64,000 nucleotides of DNA from contig JARWKL010000001.1 of assembly GCA_029961685.1 (NCBI GenBank), forward strand, positions 59,507,314 through 59,571,313, read 5' to 3'. Source of the stretch: Aristolochia californica. Lineage: Eukaryota > Streptophyta > Magnoliopsida > Piperales > Aristolochiaceae. A model generated the notes under the pieces. It was not told the origin of the DNA and searched no databases. It worked only from the letters and a program-made list of their open reading frames with translations. Below are positions 22,356 to 32,749 of the stretch, piece after piece (the stretch's first letter is position 1; each line of letters begins with the position of its first letter). The translations under genes and the position numbers were made by a program.

Positions 22356-24339
22356 ACAGATATACATATAGCTGTCAACCAGGTGGGGTGGGTGGCCAGG
22401 CGAGAGCTTTCGTGGCACACCAATGATTACTAATTTTGCTTCCAGTGAGCAGGTTGGCTTTTACTTGGGTGTTTGATGTCTGGGGTTGATTAGTTGAAAG
22501 GAATAATTACACTTCTGAGAAAACTTTCAAGGCCTGGAGTTCACCATCTGTTTATCTTATTTCAGTTGGTCTAGTTTGTAGGCCTGTGATCAGCAAAGGG
22601 TAAAGCTGCCGTTTTGAAACTTTTGTCATCTGTCCAGCTCTATTTGTTGTAAGTGATGAGGAATAAACGGAACCACGTTTGTGGGTTTGTGGGTGGTTTT
22701 ATTAGCCCTTTATAATAATAAATGCCCTTTGGTCTTCCGGAGGGAAAAAAAGCTACTCTACTCTATCTGATTTCATTGCCTTACTATTCATCTATATCTG
22801 CTATCCTTTGCTATTCTCTACTTGCAGATCCATCATGTGTTGATAAAACCTTGCCTATGATCCTGAATCACTGCTTTGTTGGGTTTGTTTGAATCTTCAC
22901 ACTTGGCTTTGGCAACTTGAAACCTGCAATCGGTGTGAAAGACAGAAGAAAACTGTCTGTTATACATTAGAGTTAAATCCATAAGAAGGCTTCTGCTTCT
23001 TCAGATTGTTTTGGTCCGGCCAGGGTGATTCTCGTCGATGGGGATGGGAATAATTCCAGTGTCCCAGCATCGGGATTAAACTCTACTGCAAAGGCAATCT
23101 GGATGGTTTTGCGGTTGTGACATTTCTTCTGTGGAAGAGTTGTTGGGTTGATGTAATTTTGGCCTACTTATTACGAAGACGAAAGCAACTCAAGAGAAAA
23201 TTAAAAGAAAATTTAGCACTTGTTTTAAGTACTCGTGGGACTCGCTTAATTAGACTCTTAATGGTTGTTATGCAGACACTTGACTCGCCATCTTGCTCTA
23301 ATCTGGTCGTGTCTTTGCTCAATTTTTGCATATAATAATATTTAAATTAACCAAATAATTAAAATTAAAGACACTTTAATTATTTATACAAGTCATTAGA
23401 AGCTTATTTTTAATATTTTCTAAAATAATTATGAAACATTAACTTTGTAAAGTTTTAGTAAAAAAATAACCTAAATAAATAATATTTTATTAAAATTGTT
23501 GGCAAAAAACAAAAAATAAAATTTAAGAAATACTTAAAAAGTATATATTTTTTATAATAATAAATATTATATTTAATAACATTTTATCTTGGTTTTTAAG
23601 CATTATGTTCCCCGTTGAGTTAGATTTCTACTCCTGCATACTGGTGCAATACGTGGCTTCTTATTTGCTTCTACAATTGACCCAAACGGCATGGATCACT
23701 AAAACCATTATTGTAATACATGCAGGTGAAATTTTTGTTAATTAAAAGCAGTATCTTCTCTATATCTCTTGGGTTTTCTTATAGGTTTCTGAATCATTCA
23801 CTTATAATAATTTTCATTGTCTACTGTATATCAGATGGATATACTTGCAAGAAAGGGTTGAGGCATTGATCTCAATCAACTAAAGGCTCAAGAAATACGT
23901 TCTCTGGATCCATATGAAAATAGGAAAAGAAAGACTGAAATGACACCCAGTGATTGCAAGGTAGAGAGAGAGAGAGAGAACAAGTTTAATATCTATTTAA
24001 AACAGGAACTCCTAAAGCACTACTTCAATAAGCAAAACTGGTATGATTCTCATGTGTTCGCATTAGGTGAGTGGAACTCCAAACTTGCAAAGTGAAATGT
24101 AATGGAAAGAGGCGATTATGTGCACTCTCACGTGAAAACACTTCTCTCCTTTTGTCCATGGCTTCTCATCTGATTGGAACGCCTCACCCCATTACCATAT
24201 AGGTTTTGTCTCTTTGAAGCTATGGACCAAACTTAAATAATCAGCTCTGATTGCTTAAATAGACCAAGCTTCAGAGCGAGAAACCAAAACTCATTCGAGT
24301 CCTCAAAGCTCAAACTCGGGTACTAGGTGAAATAGGAAG
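22356..24339. other. Intergenic between SKIP14 and BAHD
   Basis: Contains no gene that can be recognised. 23335-23600 is extremely AT-rich. A short (GA)n run lies near 23963. A TATA-like TTAAATA near 24255, about 85 bp before the BAHD ATG, could serve its promoter. Confidence 0.45.
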
Positions 24340-25629
24340 ATGGCGAGTGTTCAAATCACCTCTGCAGAGACCATCCAACCATCCACTTCAACTCCCGAAC
24401 ACTTGAGAACCTTGAAGCTGTCCATGCTTGATATGCACACTCCTGCACTGTATTTGCCTTTAATTCTCTACTATTCTTCCAACAGTATTGGTGACAACGC
24501 CCATAACGCTTCCAAGACCGACCAGCTGAAATCATCACTATCAGAAGCCTTAACTCGCTTCTTCCCTTTAGCAGGAAGGATGAAGGATGAAAGTTCAGTT
24601 GATTGCCATGATCAAGGAGTTGATTTCTTTGAAGCTGAAGTCAGTTCTCAATTGTCTGAATATCTTAGTTTGCCCAACATAGAGGAATTTCTGTCCCAAC
24701 TCCTTCCATGCAACTTTTTTAACTCCAAATCAGGTACAGAGGTGCTGCTAGCCATTCAACTAAACCGTTTCCAATGTGGTGGGATTGCCATTGGTGTCTG
24801 TGTCTATCACTTAGTTGCAGATATGGTAACAATGGCTACTTTCATTAACTGCTGGGCTACCACAGCACGCGGGGCTAATTATGTTCTCTGCCCCACTTTC
24901 AACTCAGCTTCTCTCTTTCCTGCCAAGCCAGTGGAAAAATTTACTCCCGCAATAACAGAGACTATATCCACCAAGAGGTTTGTGTTCACTGAATCAAGCA
25001 TTGCCACTCTTAGAGCCAAGTCTTCTACCTACTCGCCTGTAGGACGGCCAACGCGAGTGGAGGCACTTTCAGCACTCATATGGAGAAGTGTTATCAAAGC
25101 TACAAGAAAGGAGGGCTGCTCAAGAGGGTTGGTTTGTCAACATGCAGTGAACATTCGTTCCAGAATGGATCCACCACTGCCTGACCATTCGTTTGGTAAT
25201 TTGTTTATAGTAGCAGCCACTTCTGGGGTGGTGGAGAAAGACCTATACCAGGGGTGCCTGGAGGAGCAGTTGAGGGAGGCATTTAGACAAATAAACGATG
25301 CCCATGTAAGAGAGCTGCAAGGACCCAATGGGCATTCGAAGATCTCCCAGTCCAGAAGAATCGTGGCTGAAAAATTCTCAAATATGGATATTGAATTCTG
25401 TACATTCAGCAGTTGGAGCAGGTTTCCATTCTATGAACTTGATTTTGGTTGGGGGAAGCCTGTGTGGGTGAGTGCTGCTCCTTTTCTACTGAGGAATGTT
25501 GTAATTCTGTTGGATGGAAGATGTGGTAATGGCGTAGAAGCATGGATGAATTTGGAGAAGGAAGACATGGCCAGACTCATGAAAGATGAAGAGCTTCTGT
25601 CCTTCATCTCCAATCCTGTCATAGTCTAG
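24340..25629 (+). CDS. BAHD acyltransferase (vinorine synthase-like clade)
   Basis: An intronless 429-aa enzyme of the BAHD family, which transfers an acyl group from acyl-CoA to an alcohol or amine of a specialised metabolite in the cytosol. The catalytic HxxxD motif is HLVAD (H157, D161). The structural DFGWG motif is intact at 368-372, followed by KPVW. N-terminal LSMLD and ALTRFFPLAGRM match the family, and the length is usual (about 420-450 aa). Single-exon structure and sequence style suggest the clade of vinorine synthase and related alcohol acyltransferases. Substrate cannot be inferred. All key residues are present, so the gene is probably functional. The ATG follows 'aggaag' with no upstream in-frame start of note. 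Confidence 0.93.
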   Translation: MASVQITSAETIQPSTSTPEHLRTLKLSMLDMHTPALYLPLILYYSSNSIGDNAHNASKTDQLKSSLSEALTRFFPLAGRMKDESSVDCHDQGVDFFEAEVSSQLSEYLSLPNIEEFLSQLLPCNFFNSKSGTEVLLAIQLNRFQCGGIAIGVCVYHLVADMVTMATFINCWATTARGANYVLCPTFNSASLFPAKPVEKFTPAITETISTKRFVFTESSIATLRAKSSTYSPVGRPTRVEALSALIWRSVIKATRKEGCSRGLVCQHAVNIRSRMDPPLPDHSFGNLFIVAATSGVVEKDLYQGCLEEQLREAFRQINDAHVRELQGPNGHSKISQSRRIVAEKFSNMDIEFCTFSSWSRFPFYELDFGWGKPVWVSAAPFLLRNVVILLDGRCGNGVEAWMNLEKEDMARLMKDEELLSFISNPVIV

Positions 25630-25639
25630 TTCCTGGTGA

Positions 25640-26210
25640 AATGCAATTGAGATATTACAAAAGGCTTGGTTGGTCAGTCTTGGGGAAATAAAGAATTATG
25701 ACTTTTCCTTGTAACAATCTCAGCTTTGCTACTGCATTTCTTGTAACAATGATTTAACCAGTTCTATATTCCGCCTTCTCGTTATATCTCTCTTTGCTAA
25801 ATAACGAAATTTATCCTCTTAATATACAATATTTAAATGTAGATTTTCTGTCATCTTGGATCCTCTTAAAAGGTTACTTGTTAATAAAGACATTTTTAAC
25901 ATGAAGGAATTAATTATCATCGTTCCAGAACCATCAACCAAATAAAAACAAATTCAAGAGTTCTAAGCGAAGATTGACAAACAGGAAAAGGAAGAATTGA
26001 ATTGCAGCCAAAAGCTTTCCAATTTGTAAGCTAAAACCTGAGCTTTATATACCTTCAGCTTATATATATAGTCCCGAGTAGTTTACTTCCAAAAAGAATT
26101 AAACAACGCAGAGAATCTCAAAGTACAAAGATGGCCATTATTGTCGAGGGAGAGGTGGGGCTACGTGCATTGGAGACGATGATTTCTTCACAAGAAACCC
26201 AAAAATGGAA
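25640..26210. other. Intergenic after BAHD
   Basis: BAHD 3' flank and AT-rich DNA; no gene seen. A TATATATATA stretch near 26062 faces no recognisable + strand gene. Confidence 0.4.
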
Positions 26211-26219
26211 GAAAGAAGC

Positions 26220-26408
26220 CTATTTGATAGATTTCTTGTGGCCAAATTCCTTCATCCATAGCTTGATCCTCTTGAATCTTGACCTGGTTTTGGAGCTCCC
26301 TTTCCCTTTCTTGTGTTGCTCGTCGTCCTGAGGTGGTGCTGGCGGTGGGTCTGGCGTATAATCCCATTGATCCGCCCATGACATTCCACTTGAATAATTA
26401 CGATCCAT
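26220..26408 (-). CDS. Small plant protein with SWADQWD motif, 62 aa
   Basis: The complete ORF starts ATG (26406-26408) and stops TAG (26220-26222). It reads MDRNYSSGMSWADQWD, then an acidic and Pro-rich stretch (TPDPPPAPPQDDE), then a Lys/Arg-rich C-terminus (KKGKGSSK, FKRIKLWMKEFGHKK). Short plant proteins with an N-terminal MSWADQWD, a DPPP stretch and a basic Trp-containing tail are known as uncharacterised proteins; I recall this pattern from family knowledge and did not search it. Function is unknown. There is no signal peptide or membrane segment. A CT-rich stretch upstream (26409-26445) is compatible with a 5' UTR. Confidence 0.6.
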   Translation of the reverse strand: MDRNYSSGMSWADQWDYTPDPPPAPPQDDEQHKKGKGSSKTRSRFKRIKLWMKEFGHKKSIK

Positions 26409-27152
26409 CTCTCCCTCTCTCTCCCTGTTCCTCTCTGGTTCAGTCTCTGACCCTATTTACTTGGGTAAGAAACTGTGTAGGAACTTTTTCTGTTCCTGAG
26501 TTCTCGCTGGTGCGATTTTTTTTTTTTGGAGAGAAACGAGGGAGATTGTTGTCTTTGACAGACACACAGCGATGGATTCCCCTGCTAGGGGATTTACAAG
26601 TTCTGAAACCAGATTAACAGCTTTCAAAACGATCCCTCTAATAAGGGTTTTCGTCTCCGACCTCTGCTTGCTTGTTGATGGTGGAAGATCGTTCTGTTAG
26701 CTAAGCAGGGGTGGAGCATCTCCCTTTCATGAAGCCCCTTCGTTAAAGAAGCCTCCATATTTAGGAAAGTCTTTTTTTAGCTTAAAAGCTTCTCTCACTG
26801 AGAAAAATGGTTGAGAGACGTTGGCATATAAGGAAAATGAGACTGAATATGGATGAAATAACAGATTTCACCGTCGCCATGAATGAGGATTCATTCAGTA
26901 CGTACTGGATAAAGGATTTCACCAAGCTTCCAAGGCAAGCAAGTGGTTATTACAACTTTTTTTTCTTTTTCCCGTTTACTGTGTTGAATGTGGCTGTCAG
27001 CCACAGTAGGGGATATAGTCCCAAATCCCTTTTGCAGCCATCAACAATTAATTGGATTAATTGATAAACATATAAAACACACTGGAACTCACCATCATGC
27101 CCTAAGCAGCATGTTATGGCATGTTCAAATCATTCCCTGGAACAACATTTTA
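26409..27152. other. Intergenic, divergent side of SWADQWD gene
   Basis: The first part is the likely leader and promoter of the 62-aa gene. The rest includes a T-run at 26518-26529 and no convincing coding region. The nuclease 3' UTR would lie just left of 27153. Confidence 0.4.
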
Positions 27153-27995
27153 TTACGTAAAGAACTCTAAATGCCCTCCAATCTCCCTGCAAATTAACCT
27201 TGCCTCGGCTGCCAATTTCATGCTAGCTGCCACGACCGCCCCTGTCTGTGGATGCCTTGCAGCGGGCTCATATGCTTGTGCATCTTCCAACCTCCCCTTT
27301 TGAACAGCTTCCCTAGCAGGGATCACACACTGCCACCAGAACTCCCGCAAAATCCCATGCATCAAGTTCCAGTATGAACGTTGTCGGGAGACCCGGAAAA
27401 GACTGCACCCTTTTGGGGTCCAACAGTACAAATCTACCCAGTTCCTATCCATTATCTCCATTTGTCCCTGTAGCTGGGGCATGTAATAGTAAGGCATAGC
27501 AGACCAAGGCAGAGCACGCTCCGGCTTCCCCTTATTATATGGGCACTTTACTTCCAATATTCCACCACCTGGGACCGAACCCAAGACCCCATCTGGTGAT
27601 GCCCCAAGCCATCCTAACTGCACATCAAAATGAACTACAAAACCTAAGGATCCCACTTCCCGACCTGTGATGTTTTTATAATGTTCAATTGCAACAGCTT
27701 CATTGACGATACCCCAGTTCATGGCAGACCTTGCAGCAACTCCAATGTTATCTATATCAGTGGCAAAGACCTTTTCTTGCCAGAGCTCAGACCGGCGATT
27801 GCCCTTCCAAAAGCCCAAAGCTGTACTAAATGTGCTTGTGGTAAGCTTGTCCTTGCGGAGGGCAAACCATTCTTCTGATCTTTGTGGTACATCTGAGGTC
27901 ACTTGAGCAACCACGAGCGCTGAGGGAGGGCGGAAACTGAGTGGGACTGATGAGGATGTAGAGAAAGGTGTGACAACTGTGCAAAACCGAGCCAT
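27153..27995 (-). CDS. YqaJ/lambda-exonuclease-like PD-(D/E)XK nuclease
   Basis: A 280-aa protein in one exon. The first real ATG in the frame is at 27993-27995 (MARFCTVV); the frame continues upstream only through a TTG. The N-terminal ~30 residues are Ser/Thr/Pro-rich and basic, compatible with a transit peptide to chloroplast or mitochondrion. The nuclease core shows QRSEEWFALRKDKLT (substrate-binding type), GxxNE (E99), GASPDGVLG (D135), LEVKCP (E148, K150) and PQLQGQM (Q174, Q176). This is the order of metal-binding and catalytic residues in phage lambda exonuclease and YqaJ recombinases. Plants encode a few such 'restriction endonuclease type II-like' proteins, presumably for organellar DNA; the role here is inferred. 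A possible 5'-UTR acceptor (CTACAG) lies near 28035. Confidence 0.85.
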   Translation of the reverse strand: MARFCTVVTPFSTSSSVPLSFRPPSALVVAQVTSDVPQRSEEWFALRKDKLTTSTFSTALGFWKGNRRSELWQEKVFATDIDNIGVAARSAMNWGIVNEAVAIEHYKNITGREVGSLGFVVHFDVQLGWLGASPDGVLGSVPGGGILEVKCPYNKGKPERALPWSAMPYYYMPQLQGQMEIMDRNWVDLYCWTPKGCSLFRVSRQRSYWNLMHGILREFWWQCVIPAREAVQKGRLEDAQAYEPAARHPQTGAVVAASMKLAAEARLICREIGGHLEFFT

Positions 27996-28910
27996 TTGAG
28001 AAAGATTGATCCAGGATAATGTTGCCAATTTCCTGTAGTTTTTGATAGTCCGATTTGGTTGGCTTGTCCTGTTAAGGTTACAGACTGCTTTATGGTTAGC
28101 TGTTTGAACATTTTAAGCTATTTCTTCAAGGTATATAGTTTGTCAAAGACAATAAAAAGAAACTTGAAGCAAACCTCTAGGAACAAAAGAGCAAGATTCT
28201 GAAATTCCTACTTTGTCACTGAAGTATTCATGAAAGCAGAATAACTTGTTCAACAATTAAAGAGAAGAGATATCTTTATGTCCACACAATTCCAAATTAA
28301 CTTGGTGAAAATTAAAGTTTGAAGTTGCCTGTTTGGCCTATGTAATCTAATGAAGAATTAAGAAAGGAACCATGTACTGGACAGAAGAACACAGATCAGA
28401 AGTGAAACTGGACGGAAAACATGCTATTCAACAAAGATGTACAGAAATAAGTAGTTTCAATATCTTTTCCTAAGAATACGACAGAGTTCACACAGAAAAA
28501 GTATCACATCTTTAAAGAATTGGAGAGAGAAACCCTCAAGTCCACTGCAAAAACAAACCCAAGTAATACCATGCTTGTCTTAAACACAAGCAAATAAATA
28601 TTCCTATACAAAATAAATCTCCTTGTAGGATGATAAGTGGAATCAAAGTACAACTGCAAAATGAGCAGACATAATTCTAGCATGAAAATTTGCAGTACAT
28701 TGAAAGTCATTTGTGAAAAGAAACTTGATAGAATCCTGAAATAGGTAAGCTTGAACAATAACTGAGCCAGAAGGGGAACGGAGAAACATTCAATTCTAGT
28801 GTCTAGAACAGTCTCCAGCAAGGTATAAGATAAGTCAAAGATGGCATAAAACAAGATGATTATTTATCTTCAGTCAATTACCTTAAAAAACCCACCTATT
28901 ACACTATACT

Positions 28911-29487
28911 TAGGGCTGTAAGCCGACCGAATCTGGACCAGATAAAGCAGAACTCAGATTCGATCTGATTCCAGGTGTCTGAAATCTGAAATCTGAAATG
29001 AGAAATCCAAAAATAAAACTAGGGTATTCAAAAACTAGATATCTGAATCTGACTCTGTTTGATAACTTTCAGATTCAGATACTAGTATCTGAATCCGAAA
29101 ACCTTAAATAACAGAAAATAAAACAGTAAAAGAAAGATAAATAGAACTATTAAAATTTTATATTTATAATTTTTTTAATGAATAACTGGAACTAAGAGTA
29201 ATATTTCTAATATTCCAATGATATTAAACATTTCTTCTTTGTCCATTATTTTTAAAAATATTAAACACAAAATTATTATATAATATTATAAACTATGAAG
29301 AGTTTTCAGCTCTTCGGCTATTTCTATGATACAGATCTCCTAGTTCCAGTTCCGATCTGAAATCAAGTGAGATATCATGTCAGATATCTGAATAAGTTCC
29401 ATCAGATTCGGATTTCGGATATTAGCCAAAATTTTGGATCCAGATTCCAATTGTATCAGGATATAATCTGACCGGTTTGCAGCCCTA
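28911..29487. mobile_element. hAT-like MITE, about 577 bp
   Basis: The left end TAGGGCTGTAAGCCGACCGA and the right end, read inverted, TAGGGCTGCAAACCGGTCAGA form terminal inverted repeats of about 20 bp with a few mismatches. TAGGGCTG ends are common in plant non-autonomous hAT elements. The interior is AT-rich with repeated 'tctgaaatctgaa' motifs and no transposase. A clean 8-bp target duplication is not visible. Confidence 0.7.
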
Positions 29488-30966
29488 CATATACAGAGAG
29501 TTCAAGTGACATAATTAAGATAGTCAGCAAACACTGCATGTTTAAAACGTTTAAGATGTCATCATTTTTTCCTCCACGGCAAACTTTAATTCCATTGGTC
29601 TTTAACTCAAATATGTGTGCCAATATCTTTCTCAATGTTATTCTAACTATCTAGAACCAATTTGATTGCAAGATTATAACAGATTTTACCCCCAAAGTTA
29701 CAAAAATCTCAAAACTTGTGTATCGTGAGAAACTTGAAATGGTTGAAATTGCAAAGGGATTGTCTATTAAAAGACGCAGTATATCACATCAAACAGTTAA
29801 TTTTAGCCAACACAAATGGATTTTGACCAAGTGAGTGAAAGAATCTGAGGTCCCATAGGAGCAGGAGAAGGAAGGATAAAAAATAAATTAAAATATCACA
29901 TGCTGGATAAGATTATATGCATTAAAGAGAAGCAGTAAGTCCAGGGTAAGATTACCAATAGCATCAAATTAGTATCTCAATGAATGTTAGAAACTACTCA
30001 AACTAGATCTCGGTCATGATTGCCAAAAGATTCAAGTTCTAAGAAAAAGGTTTGCAAGAGATGAGACTAAAAGAAAGATTTATTGAAAGTGCCACTTCTC
30101 AACCTTTAGGTTACTATACAGTGGAGAGAGAAAGAGAGTCTGGAAAGAATTGAATATGTCTATACAATTCAGTCTAGACTCACTCTGACCATCCAGTTTC
30201 TCAATCTTGCGTTTGCAATTGTTGTGCATAGCTATGAGCTGTAAACAGCAGTGGACCATTCTCATACTGAAAACTCAACCCACAAAACAATCAAATTAGA
30301 CTTGTGAGAAGCAGAATAAGGTCTAGTCAGTCCATCTGCAACAAGATAAGGGGTTCACCCACTCTTAACTAACATGACAATTGCTAAGTGTCTAAATAAA
30401 GTACAGGACTTATAGAAGTCCTACCAAATATTTTAAGTAGAATAATTTGACAAAATAGCTGACTTAATTTTTCCTTTTTTTCTGTTTCCTGTTGTTGCAA
30501 AAATGCTGCTGACATTAATCCAACCAAATATGTTATGCTAAAACCCTCAACAAGAAAGCAAACATGAAACAACCACGAAGTGACAAGAAATGACTACTTC
30601 TGCTACACAATCTCTTCGAGCAAGAATGACAAAAGAAAAAAAACAGCTCTAATAAAAGCATAAAGTAATACAGTAAGGATGAGTACCTGCAAGACAGCTG
30701 CACTGCATTTTACCCCTGGAAGTGGATCTAGGTGCCAGCGGACTGAGACAAGCGACATGAACCATTTTTGGTTGGACAAAAAAGCCGTGTGAGGGTGAAA
30801 CGGGTCTCATGTTTTTTCAACAGTCTCTCATCTGTCAATTGAACATGCTTCAAGGACTATCTGTAGCTTCATATACTTCAAGCTCTGTTTAACAGAAAAG
30901 AGCTAAGGAAAACAATTAGTTTTTTTTTTTTTTTTTTTTGCGCTGATCATAGTATTTGGTACTTAG

Positions 30967-31264
30967 AATCGAACTTCAGCAAACGATGCAAGCTAAGAGT
31001 TAAAACAAAATGGAGAAAGATTCTTCCTTTTTTCTTGAAGTAGCAGAACAATACAAATACCAAGCTCAATTTGAAATTTGACCACTTTTTATCAGCTAAA
31101 AGATGTAATTTCTACATAATTTAATCGAACTTCAGCAAACGATGCAAGCTAAGAGTTAAAACAAAATGGAGAAAGATTCTTCCTTTTTTCTTGAAGTAGC
31201 AGAACAATACAAATACCAAGCTCAATTTGAAATTTGACCACTTTTTATCAGCTAAAAGATGTAA
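30967..31264. repeat. Perfect 142-bp direct duplication
   Basis: 30967-31108 and 31123-31264 appear identical and are separated by 14 bp. The lack of visible mismatches implies a recent duplication or an assembly artefact. Confidence 0.9.
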
Positions 31265-32069
31265 GCTCAGAAACCCACATAAATACTCCTCGTTCTTCAC
31301 CATTACAATACAAACTCGAGTTAGTAGGACACCATAAGCTATTATGGTATATAAATGGTAATAGACTGGACACTTGACCAGCAAAAAAAAAGAATCAAAT
31401 CGAACAGAAGGAGACCCATACAAGTCAGAGATTCGCGATAAACAAGGACTCGAATAAGACCAAATAATCTAGCTCCACTGGTCCCAAACCAACAATGAAT
31501 AAGAAAACCCACAAACGTTGATATCTTGTAAAGGAGACCTTAATGGAAAGTAGGAAACATACATTTCCGTACGGGCTTTGATGAGTCCCAAATATATTCC
31601 AACATAACGATTCACTAAGTTTCAGGCTTTCCTCCAGACGAAAATGGTCCCTGGGAAAAGAATAGAAGACTGCGGAGAGAAGCGATTCTGATGTCTGAGG
31701 GTGTTGATGGGATAAGCAGCCCGCGGATGTAACTTTGGCTCGCCGATTCCGAAAATCTAAATCACGGTCAATCGAAACCCGGAAACCGGAAGCCCAAATC
31801 AAATTATCTTGGGTTCAGTCGGGGTTCAGTAATTTTGAATACCCTTTAAGAAACGGGTCGCGTTGGGTCCTACGCTTTTAGCTCGAACTTATTAAAAATG
31901 GCAGCCACTTACCATTCTCTTCAGAAATGTAATAGTAGTGATTGTTTTCCGATCACCAGCAACGTGATATTCAGTAGATGCATTATAATTTTGTTTTGCT
32001 TTCTTTAGATGGTATTTATTTGGCCGGGCAGAGAGAAGCGATTCTCTGAAAGCTGATAAAAGCTCGCTC

Positions 32070-32073
<4 letters not shown>

Positions 32074-32104
<31 letters not shown>
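32074..32104. repeat. (CT)n microsatellite
   Basis: About 15 CT units. Confidence 0.9.
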
Positions 32105-32107
<3 letters not shown>

Positions 32108-32295
32108 ATGCTGCTTAGATCATCTCCACTCGTGTTCTTAAGAATATGTTACTTGTAAACAGCTGAAGCCATAATACTTAATCGAAACTTAACTACTTAC
32201 GTAATCTACTATTGATCAGGCCAGAGCTGATCATACTTATTCCATCACAATCCAAAATAATGTACAAACTAAAAAAAAATCCTTCAGAAAAGGGA

Positions 32296-32517
32296 TTAGG
32301 TGGAAGATGGGGAACTGACAAGGCAGGCCAGAAGAAGAATAGCCGAGGAGGTTGCATCTTCTTCTCCATTGAAGCTGCTTCTCTTGAACTTGCTAGTCTT
32401 TCCTTTGTTACACTGCAGCATCACCTTCTTGCCTTTAAGCTCATGCTGCTGCCACTGCTTTTTCATGGCCTCCGTTTTCCTAAAGCTGCAACTGGATTCG
32501 TCCACACTCAACACCAT
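32296..32517 (-). CDS. Small basic plant protein, 73 aa
   Basis: The ORF runs from ATG (32515-32517) to TAA (32296-32298). It begins MVLSVDESSCSFRKTEAM, continues through a Lys/Gln-rich middle (KKQWQQHELKGKKVMLQ) and ends KFKRSSFNGEED followed by SSAILLLACLVSSPSS. The C-terminal pattern of basic-KRSS, EED and SSAILLLAC resembles a group of short uncharacterised angiosperm proteins that I recall. The last ~16 residues are hydrophobic but too short for a clear membrane helix. TATAAAAT on the same strand at 32601-32608 lies about 85 bp upstream, which supports an intronless gene. A + strand frame overlaps the same region and is taken as a shadow. Function unknown. Confidence 0.55.
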   Translation of the reverse strand: MVLSVDESSCSFRKTEAMKKQWQQHELKGKKVMLQCNKGKTSKFKRSSFNGEEDATSSAILLLACLVSSPSST

Positions 32518-32600
32518 CCTTTTCTCTCAATCTGCAACACTTCAAAAACTCTAATCAGAAGCCAAGAGTTGTGCATGGTGGAAACAAGCACAAACGACCC

Positions 32601-32608
32601 ATTTTATA
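32601..32608 (-). promoter_or_regulatory. TATA box of the 73-aa gene
   Basis: CTATAAAATGGG on the - strand, about 85 bp upstream of the ATG at 32517, which would give a leader of roughly 50-60 nt. Confidence 0.5.
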
Positions 32609-32749
32609 GAAGGCTTGGCTCTGCAATTGCCTTCCATTGCTCATCATATTACATCCCCTACCTGCCTTGCTTTGGTTTTCTAAATGCAGGGTCTCTCTCA
32701 TGTGGGAAGATCCAATGTATCATAGTAAAAAAACAAGGCAAAGTATGAC

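Larger units (their letters stand above)
28036..32290. other. Long intergenic or leader-intron region
   Basis: Contains no coding region that I recognise. A MITE-like element lies at 28911-29487, and a perfect 142-bp duplication at 30967-31264. There is a T-run near 30920. A GC-richer block (31640-31860) could be the first, untranslated exon and promoter of the nuclease gene if it has a long 5'-UTR intron; this is speculative. Confidence 0.35.

Noticed and set aside
27996..28028. Nuclease start at 28028
   Set aside because: The codon there is TTG. The first ATG in frame is at 27993-27995.
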